From: Colocasia esculenta
Taxonomy: Eukaryota > Streptophyta > Magnoliopsida > Alismatales > Araceae
NCBI GenBank assembly: GCA_014218235.1
Contig: CM024753.1
Span: forward strand, 8,179,146 to 8,243,145
Length of the DNA: 64,000 nucleotides
Direction: 5' to 3'
The notes below the pieces were generated by a model. It was given only the letters and a program-made list of their open reading frames with translations, made no database searches and was not told the origin of the DNA. Below, one piece after another: positions 58,501-64,000 of the stretch; the first letter of the stretch is position 1; each line of letters begins with the position of its first letter. The position numbers and the translations under genes were made by a program.

Positions 58501-59229
58501 GATACTTATTAATTTAGTAAGTCTAGCATCTCTAAGCCATTTCTTAATTTTGAATGACTGACCTTGAGTATAGCAACTTCTGTCCATGATTTTACCTTGA
58601 AGGGCACGAAGAAAACAAGCCAATGATATGGTCTGGATAAGTTTAATCAGTTTCTTAGGTAAGCTTTCTGGTTTGGTCTTACAGGCTAGCGATGGGTGAT
58701 GTGTGACTATATCTAGGTAAAACAACATATTCTAGTTTTGTAGACTACGCTGCAGACGCCAGTAACTGCTGGAATTATTAATTGTTCATGATCTTGTAAT
58801 TCCGTGACAACCAAAAACATTTGCCATCCTTTCTGGATAATAGGAATATCGTGTATCCTTTGAATATTATTGTTCTTACCATGTCAGCATTCTCTATAGA
58901 AACTTAATCGGTTGTTCAAAAGCTTGTACTGCCTGTGACATCGTTTACCTCATGATTTTGCAGAAGCTTGATACCTAAGCCTGAATACTGGGGAGGCTAC
59001 CGGCTTACGCCGAGCCACTTTGAGTTTTGGCAAGGACAACCTTCTCGCTTGCACGACAGGTTCTACACCACAACCCTCCCCTGAGGAGTAGAAATCCTCC
59101 TTTCTATTCAAATGGAGGTAGGTAATATGCCCGACAGTGGACTTACTGTTTCACTCTGTCAGGTTGCAGTACTCCCCAAAGGACGTCGACGGGAAGCGAG
59201 CGTGGCAGATTGATAGACTGGCCCCATGA
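37593..59229 (+). CDS. PPOX1: PPOX1/PDX3-type enzyme: NAD(P)HX epimerase fused to pyridoxamine-phosphate oxidase, chloroplast
   Basis: The enzyme oxidises pyridoxine/pyridoxamine 5'-phosphate to pyridoxal 5'-phosphate with FMN; its N-terminal YjeF_N domain repairs hydrated NAD(P)H. Exons: 37593-37772, 37881-38060, 38138-38176, 39912-40079, 40176-40281, 53164-53318, 53499-53741, 53912-54000, 54763-54813, 54986-55076, 57878-57982, 58075-58145, 58964-59059, 59163-59229. All phases fit, giving 546 residues; the Arabidopsis homologue is about 530. Residues 1-85 are a Ser/Pro-rich probable transit peptide. YjeF_N spans about 95-350 (CGPGNNGGDGLVAARHL, DAMFGFSF, SVDIPSGWH, TAPK). PNPOx follows, with FMN/substrate motifs SSRMVLLKGF, FHSRPHGSQLGAIVSKQ and the C-terminal WQGQPSRLHDR. 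The exon 1/2 junction is the least certain. Intron 5 is 12,882 bp. Confidence 0.93.
38785..39072. repeat. 149-bp tandem duplication in PPOX1 intron 3
   Basis: Copies at 38785-38933 and 38934-39072 both begin TTTGTAATGTG and share AAGGTTGGA, AGGTGGACAAGT-like and GAGAAACA words in order. Divergence is roughly 10-15 %, including small gaps, so the event is not recent. Confidence 0.85.
39251..39455. mobile_element. hAT MITE (205 bp), PPOX1 intron 3
   Basis: Ends CAAGGATGGCAGTGTCGG and, on the other strand, CATGGTTGGCAGTTTCGG; GGTTTCGG words lie next to both. Flanking 8-mers ATTGCTTC and ATTTCTTC match at 7 of 8. It is a sister of the element at 52864-53070. Confidence 0.87.
39613..39966 (+). 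repeat. Tandem duplication reaching into PPOX1 exon 4
   Basis: A unit of about 175 bp starting CATAAAAGCATCTTCAAATG occurs at 39613 and again at 39788. Each copy contains an intron end, an AG acceptor and the first part of exon 4. The upstream copy (acceptor at about 39731) reads VYRKEDHGCVPAICGPGNK and then runs back into intron sequence. The downstream copy is the real exon (VYRKDDYGRVLAICGPGNNG). Confidence 0.9.
40464..41128. repeat. Inverted repeat with 160-bp arms plus a third partial copy
   Basis: Arms at 40760-40919 and 40968-41128 are about 95 % complementary around a 48-bp spacer. A shortened direct copy of the left arm lies at 40464-40568. The shared words include GATTGTATCTACGACAAG and CTGCTTGGATGGGAACAGAT. 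All three lie in PPOX1 intron 5 at or near the 5' edge of the RTE element. Confidence 0.88.
43195..43800. repeat. 40-bp tandem array of palindromic units
   Basis: AACCGAT recurs at 43195, 43234, 43274, 43314, 43354, 43394, 43434 and 43474 (period 39-40). After an A-rich spacer (43507-43650) it resumes at about 43650, 43692, 43734 and 43774. Each unit contains CCGATGG-5 or 6 bases-CCATCGG, and the segment between units is a second palindrome of the form TTAGGGG...CCCCTAA. So both the unit and the linker are self-complementary, and only the loop bases vary. Confidence 0.95.
44219..44990. repeat. Degenerate tandem repeat, period 80-87 bp
   Basis: TGTTTCTTAGAGG-like starts occur at 44219, 44303, 44386, 44466, 44547 and 44634, with weaker units after that. 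Each unit has an ACTCTGCCCAA word followed by AAGAACAT and an AT-rich tail. It lies within the 3.55-kb element. Confidence 0.88.
45003..45087. repeat. 17-bp tandem repeat, five copies
   Basis: GACAGGACCCGAACTGT and close variants start at 45003, 45020, 45037, 45054 and 45071, exactly 17 bases apart. It lies within the 3.55-kb element. Confidence 0.95.
45865..46003. repeat. Tandem repeat of 45-48 bp, three copies
   Basis: Units start at 45865, 45913 and about 45958. Each carries two small palindromes: TCCGTCACACGGA (or CCCGTCACACGGG, a compensated change) and GTCCATTTCATGGAC. Confidence 0.93.
46837..48284 (+). pseudogene. L1 ORF1 (RNA-binding protein), broken
   Basis: Plant L1 ORF1 proteins bind the element RNA. 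The frame 46837-47484 starts MRRVRPARTFADVVRG and holds an N-terminal fold of the DUF4283 kind (REGWLRRSLYVSVIQGSM, RVRRWAKGTG). After the stop at 47484 related sequence continues in other frames to about 48284. I see no CCHC zinc knuckle. I infer frameshifts from about 47480 on. Confidence 0.65.
48564..52191 (+). pseudogene. L1 ORF2 (endonuclease-reverse transcriptase), a few frame breaks
   Basis: Start MRIISWNVRGIG at 48564 is the usual opening of an L1 endonuclease. Further endonuclease words are QETKLE, VAGDFNAVL and SRLDRFLF. Reverse transcriptase words are APGPDGFPMFFF, SDFRPISLLNS, LDFEKAYHRV and LQYADDAIVF. A C-terminal zf-RVT domain follows (GRLPTCDKLSR...CSLYGVEEESLDHLLTACSF). The frame breaks near 48600, 48730, 49310, 50480, 50860 and 51410. 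The usual Asp of FEKAYD is His here. About 1200 residues if uninterrupted, as expected. Confidence 0.85.
52864..53070. mobile_element. hAT MITE (207 bp), PPOX1 intron 5
   Basis: Ends CAAGGATGGCAGTGTCGG and, on the other strand, CATGGTTGGCAGTTTCGG, as in the element at 39251-39455. Flanking 8-mers ATTGGTAA (52856-52863) and ATCGGTAA (53071-53078) match at 7 of 8. It ends only 93 bp before exon 6. Confidence 0.88.
55214..55638. mobile_element. hAT-like non-autonomous element, PPOX1 intron 10
   Basis: Ends CATGGAAGGCAAAATTGG and, on the other strand, CATGGAAGGCATACTCAG. The interior is almost wholly low-complexity GGGATCGGCTGGGATCGG sequence around a short AT-rich centre. The flanking 8-mers do not match well, so the border or age is uncertain. 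Confidence 0.6.
55639..57877. other. Rest of PPOX1 intron 10
   Basis: T-rich sequence with no recognised exon or complete repeat. CTTGTACATCCTCTTATTAAT near 57530 resembles a LINE 3' end, but no reverse transcriptase is nearby. Confidence 0.45.
58146..58963. other. PPOX1 intron 12
   Basis: An 818-bp intron without recognisable repeats or coding sequence. Confidence 0.6.
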
Positions 59230-59875
59230 CTAGTGCATCGGGCCTCTTCTCTTTAGGCGCTGAAGAGTGCCCTGTTTTCACCCAAGATGTCACTCCATTA
59301 AGCCTCCTGAACCCCAAACTTTTCATGGCAATATGTGGACCGTGGTGGACGTACGCATCCACTTGTGTAATGTTACAATGTCACGGATGCAATACCAGAG
59401 GTGTGTACTGACTGCTCTTTGAGGATATGCCCCAAGATTCCAGGTAAAGGAAAGTTGTCAGGTCTCGATGTTGGGTATCCTGTGAATTCGATGTACTGCC
59501 ATTGGGATGAAAGTGGTCTGCGTTATGTAAATGCTTTATAGTTAATGTTGCGTGATAAACTTTTCAGAGAAAGCCCAGAGGTAGAAAGTTGCTCGGCCAC
59601 TGCACCTTATTGGTCGGACGGTCGGGTTTCACATGCCAACAAGGGGGGGGGGGGGGGTGCTTGGCACCCGTGACCCGACCAATGAGGCCAGGCAAAACTT
59701 TCACAGGGAGAGTATTTCTCATCTTTTCATGCCCGAAAAAGTTGCAAGGATCTACCTTATGGGTAGCATTACATTACGAATAGAGAAAAACTTGTTGCAC
59801 TTGCAAGTGCAGTAAGATGGCGCCACGTTGACGGCAAGTGGTGGTGTCCAGTTGTCGGTGACTGACGATTGGGAT
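59230..59875. other. PPOX1 3' flank with G-run and imperfect inverted repeat
   Basis: Follows the PPOX1 stop codon and should include the 3' UTR; no polyadenylation signal is clear. At about 59610-59690 an ATTGGTCGG... stretch is imperfectly mirrored by CCCGACCAAT around a 14-base G run. Confidence 0.4.
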
Positions 59876-60060
59876 CTAAAATACAAGTTTTAGGCTTTAA
59901 AATGCAAGTCTTGGACTTCAAAATATCATCTTTAGGGTTTAAAAATATTGACTATATTTTTAATAATAATTTAAACTCTAAAATATAAATTTTAGGTTCT
60001 AAAATATAAATCTTGGCTCCAAAATATAATTTTGGATTCTAAAAAATGATTTTGGATTCC
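59876..60060. repeat. Degenerate AT-rich tandem repeat, about 20-24 bp
   Basis: Words of the form CTAAAATATAAATTTTAGGTT recur about eight times with variable spacing and much divergence. Nothing suggests coding. Confidence 0.7.
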
Positions 60061-61600
60061 ACCATTGATCTCTGTTGTTGGCTATTGTTGGTGGTGATGA
60101 TCGCCTCTGTCGATCATCGTCGCTATCTCTTGCTCTCTGTATCTGTTTCTTTACGTGGAAGTTCATGTGTCATTATATTGGATATTGCATGAGTTGTCAT
60201 CTTAATCTAAATACACTTATTGCATATGGGTAAGTGTAATAAGTTTTTCTCTTACCAATATTATGATTGTACTTCCAAAGGTTTCTTAATTGGGAAACAA
60301 AACTTGCAAAGAACACTACCTCAAAATTAATAAGGAAAAATACATGTGCAATCACATAGATGTACACCGTTTGGAGATAACAAAAAGCATGCTATATATA
60401 TGAGATCTCATGGTACAGACAGATGTGATTACCATCAAATAGATTGCCTATAAGTATGAAGAAGCGAAAGGCTAACCTATCTGGAAAAGGGGGGGGGGTG
60501 AGAAGGCAACTTACTGGTGTCACGTCGGAGGACCCGACGCGATAGAAAGCTAGACGCGTCTGCCCAATCTGACGCTATATGAAAACGTCCCAACCCTTTG
60601 ACACCTTCTCAACAGGGAGGGGGAGATGGTGTTGGACCTCCTTCGGCCGGTCAGAGGGGGAGAGCTCATCGTCTGCTCTTCATGGGTAACTTGGCCAAAA
60701 TAAGGAAAACAAGAGAAGAAACCCTATTAGCCAACCATTAAGAGTAGTATCTATCCAACTTCAAATGAAACAGAAGCAACATGGAGGGTGCTAACCTGGA
60801 GTGTTTGTGAAACCCCTAGGGTTAGAAAAAAAAAGTGTGTGTAACGTGGATCTATCTAAAAACAAAGTAAGCCTATCTAACATGAAAGAGAAAGGAAAGG
60901 AGAAGGGAAAGAAGCCAAGCCCCATTGGTGGGCTACTTCCTAGCTGAGGAAGGGTCCTCTGCGGCGTGCAATAGTTTATGGAGAAAATGGGAGCTCTCCT
61001 TGCCAGCCTCTTGAGCTGAAGAGAGGTGGAAAAATTTTATAGGGAATGGGAATCCTAACCCGTCCTCAAGATATAATGACGACAAAAAGATTAAAGTCCT
61101 AATAAATCCATGTGGATAGAATCCTAATGGGGTTCTAAGGGAGAATAGAAGCGATCCTCGGACCTAAAGATCATCCCAATGTCGTTTGGATGGAGATAAG
61201 GCCAGATGGATTGGAGAGAGAGAGTTTACGTGATCTTACCCATGCAAACTCTTAACACGTCATATCGAGGTACCGCAACAAGATATAACGCGTCCAAGGG
61301 GTTTGACATGATAAGGAATGGACATAAATGGATATGCATGGACTGACGCGTCAAATGGAGATGTCGCAACAAGATATAACACATTCAATCAGACCGACGC
61401 GTTAAGGTTCAAGATCTGAAACCCTAACTATCAGTGTGAACCAAGACTTTTGGCTAAAGATTGGACGAGATAGGATGTAATTTGGACATAATGAGCTCAA
61501 AATGGCTGATAACATACTCAAGATAGTGATCAACTTGGAGCGCATTATAAGAATAAGAAATGTGACTTGATTTATGGGCCGGAAATAGGTGTCTACAACA
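60061..61600 (-). other. Possible reverse-oriented LTR end; otherwise unassigned
   Basis: On the minus strand, sequence beginning at 61597 reads TGTAGACACCTATTTCCGG, a start I associate with LTRs of the gypsy Tat group. I cannot find the other end or a target duplication. Within the block, GCAACAAGATATAACRCRT-type words recur near 61275 and 61365 next to ACGCGTC words. No gene is recognised. Confidence 0.35.
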
Positions 61601-62474
61601 TATATATCTCTGATATATTTGTTATATCTCTAAAATCTTCATATTATGTTTTATATATCTATATTTCATGTATTTTATCATATATGCATTTACTATTTGA
61701 TTTTATCCATTTAACCAAATTATAGTTGAGTAATTAAAAGGGCAGAAAGATTAATTTTCCCTATATAGTTTTTTTAAAATCTTTTTTAATAACTCTCTCT
61801 CTCCCCATGCCCCCTCTCATCTAGCTCTCTCTCTCCCATGCAAAACATCGGTTCTGATATCTCATCCCACCCTATTGTCACCTCTCTCTCTCTCATTGGA
61901 ACCGGAGGGGGAGATCCCCTCTAGTACTCCCACATCCCCCGCCAGCCCCCCTCTCTCTCTCCATTTGACTATCACCATGTTGAGGCCATAGAGTGCATAG
62001 TGGGCAGCCATGACCCCTCGGATCATTCCACCCTCTTCAAGTTCCACCTAGATCTTTTGCCTAGCCACTGGGCTGATGGCCATTGCACCAGTTGGGCAGT
62101 TGGCCCAATTGGCACCACAAGGGGTAGGTGGATATTAGTTGGAAGTTGGGGAGTGCATGTGTAACTGTCTGATGTAGATCCAACGAGGTCCCCTCGATGA
62201 CAACGACGATGATGACGACAGAGAGCTCCACTACGGTGAAGGCAGTCCTCATTGTCAAGCTCATTGTGGGGGGCCTACTAGCCAATGTTAAGTTATCGTG
62301 GGAGCTGGACGAGATCATAGACCTACTCGGTGAGTCCCTACTCATCGAGCTAGTGTGGAGCTTGACCCAGCTTTGTATTGCCCCATCCAACACAACTCAC
62401 TTATGGCTGCTGTTGTTAGGTCCCCCCACATCTCTCTCTCTTTCTCTCTCTGCCCTCCTAATTGCCTCCGGCTC
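61601..62474. other. AT-rich then CT-rich sequence, no gene recognised
   Basis: Several short CTCTCT runs lie at 61790-61960 and near 62430. Frames across 61862-62556 exist on both strands, but I recognise none of them. Confidence 0.4.
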
Positions 62475-64000
62475 TGTAACACCTCAGAAAATTTTATTTG
62501 TTAGAAATATGAATAATATATTATTAGACTTAATTATTATTATGAGATTGAAATAATTATTTGAGATTAATTAGCCTTAATAAATATTACTCCAGTGTCG
62601 TACTCCGAGAGGCGCGCTCCGACAGGGCGACACCGAAGAACTGTAACGAAAATGAAATTCGAGAATATCATAATTTCTAGAAAAATATGGTGATATCAGA
62701 AATGTAAATATCTGGATTTTTTGACGTACGAATTTTAAGATTAAGCCGACGCAACTATTTTCCAGGCGATTTTTTACCTAGTAGAAAATAAATTCTAAAA
62801 ATTAAACTAAAATCACCATAATTTGTAAAACCATTACATTAGTCTATTTTTGAATTTTTAATACAAACGGACTTCGTTTGAACACATTTATAGTAAATAT
62901 TAGGCCAGTTGAATTATGGGTCATTTACGGTGGCCATTTTCCTAGAATTTTCTAGGTGCCTACTGTAAGGCTTTGGGGAGGCCCACACAAAGGGGGTTAA
63001 GTTAACACCTGTGTTACCTATGTGTAACCATGGAAAACCTGCATGAGCTACGTGTTGAGGTAAAAACCAAAAGTTTTACCATGACACCTCTTGGCCGATG
63101 TGCCTTTTGCATGAGAGGGTTGTGGGGTCTATAAAAACCACTCCCCTCCCTTCGTACATACCTTCCGCACCCTTTGATCTTGCTCCCTACTGCAGAACTG
63201 TTGCTGGAGGAGCTATAGCGTTACTAGCTCCACTGCAACTGTAACTGCTTCAACTTTTGCTCGTGCTGCTACTGTAGCTGCTTCTACTTTGGTGTTAAGT
63301 TGCTGTTGAAGCTACTGCCGTTGCTAGTAAGCCATCATCTTTAGGAGGGAGCTCTTCTCTTGTTGGGTTAGGTTCTTTCATTAAGATCACGTGAAAGTTC
63401 ACCTATTTAGTAAGGTAGGATTCATCTCCTTCTCCTTTAATCCTATCTTTTATACATGATAAGGAACCCCTTTTGAGTAGTCAAGTTGCTATACTTGCAA
63501 TCCTCCTCCTCTTCTTCCAGTTGTGGTAGACATTTTCATGTTTGGAGAAGAAGAATCTTGTTCTATTTAAGATTGATTCTTATCTTCTTCTTCCATCCTT
63601 GGCCTTATACATGATAGTAGAGTTTTTGGAAGTCATACTACCTTTAGAACAGGGTGATTATTTCTGTTTAGATGTTTGGTACTTCAAACCTTGATTTGGA
63701 ACCTTAAATACCTTGAGTTTAGTGTTCATCTTGTAGGAATCTTTCCAACAAACTATGGTCAGGGCTATACTTCTAGCACTACGTCATGCTTAGTTTCTAG
63801 CTAGACATGGATTGTAACCTCAAGTTTCATCTTACTTGTTTAGCATATATAATCACTGTGGAGACTATAATAGGTTCTTTTATTTGATATAATTCATGCC
63901 TTGATCCATAGGTTCCATAATTGGTATTGTTAAAGTGTACCCAAAGTCATTTCTGAAAGGAGAACTAGCAGCTGTCGACAGGCAGCTCATAGCTGTCGAC
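62475..64000 (+). repeat. Probable LTR start running off the window
   Basis: TGTAACACCTCAGAAAATTT at 62475 is the kind of start seen in chromovirus LTRs. A TATA-like GTCTATAAAAACC at about 63129 would suit an LTR promoter, followed by CT-rich leader sequence and a GCT/ACT-rich stretch (63180-63310). The last 40 bases hold AGCTGTCGAC twice. No end or internal region is visible, so this rests on the start and the promoter-like site. Confidence 0.45.

Overview
The window is nuclear DNA of a flowering plant. Two conserved plant housekeeping genes with spliced GT-AG exons are recognisable, and most of the remaining sequence is old, layered transposon DNA: L1 and RTE LINEs, Ty3/gypsy chromoviruses with LTRs of 2.2-3.3 kb, and many non-autonomous hAT-like elements. 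A run of exactly 100 N at 21316-21415 marks an assembly gap. I cannot name the species.

Layout. 1-6.6 kb: the terminus of a hAT-like element, then a degenerate L1 LINE (+) split by a 911-bp hAT-like element and by another repeat. 6.9-10.2 kb (-): central exons of the nucleoporin gene NUP160. 10.4-11.5 kb: a hAT-like element carrying an F-box gene fragment. 11.5-14.4 kb: a small hAT MITE, a roughly 49-bp minisatellite and a fragment of S-adenosylmethionine synthase. 14.4-19.2 kb: a near-full-length RTE LINE (-), itself carrying a 1.4-kb hAT-like element with an 824-bp palindrome. 19.7-20.8 kb: a LINE-like remnant (-). 21-36.6 kb: two degenerate chromovirus elements (+) with a reverse-oriented 3.3-kb solo LTR inside the second. 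36.8-37.2 kb: a hAT MITE containing a tRNA-like cloverleaf. 37.6-59.2 kb (+): a complete 14-exon PPOX1/PDX3-type gene, an NAD(P)HX epimerase fused to pyridoxamine-phosphate oxidase. Its intron 5 is 12.9 kb and holds an RTE, which in turn holds a 3.55-kb TG...CA element (probable giant solo LTR) and a 5.5-kb L1. 59.2-64 kb: mostly unassigned DNA, ending in what looks like the start of another LTR.

How the parts relate. Target-site duplications (TSDs) order the insertions in PPOX1 intron 5: the RTE came first (16/17-bp TSD), then, independently, the 3.55-kb element (AGTCC TSD) and the L1 (17-bp TSD). Despite this the PPOX1 exons form one uninterrupted frame of 546 codons, so the gene looks intact. 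NUP160 exons are also open, but I could not find its 5' or 3' exons in the window.

The strongest unusual signals are: (i) a 40-bp-period array in which every unit is itself palindromic; (ii) the same palindromic core inside two different hAT-like shells; (iii) hAT-like elements carrying host or RNA-derived modules (F-box, tRNA-like); and (iv) an aborted tandem duplication of a PPOX1 exon.
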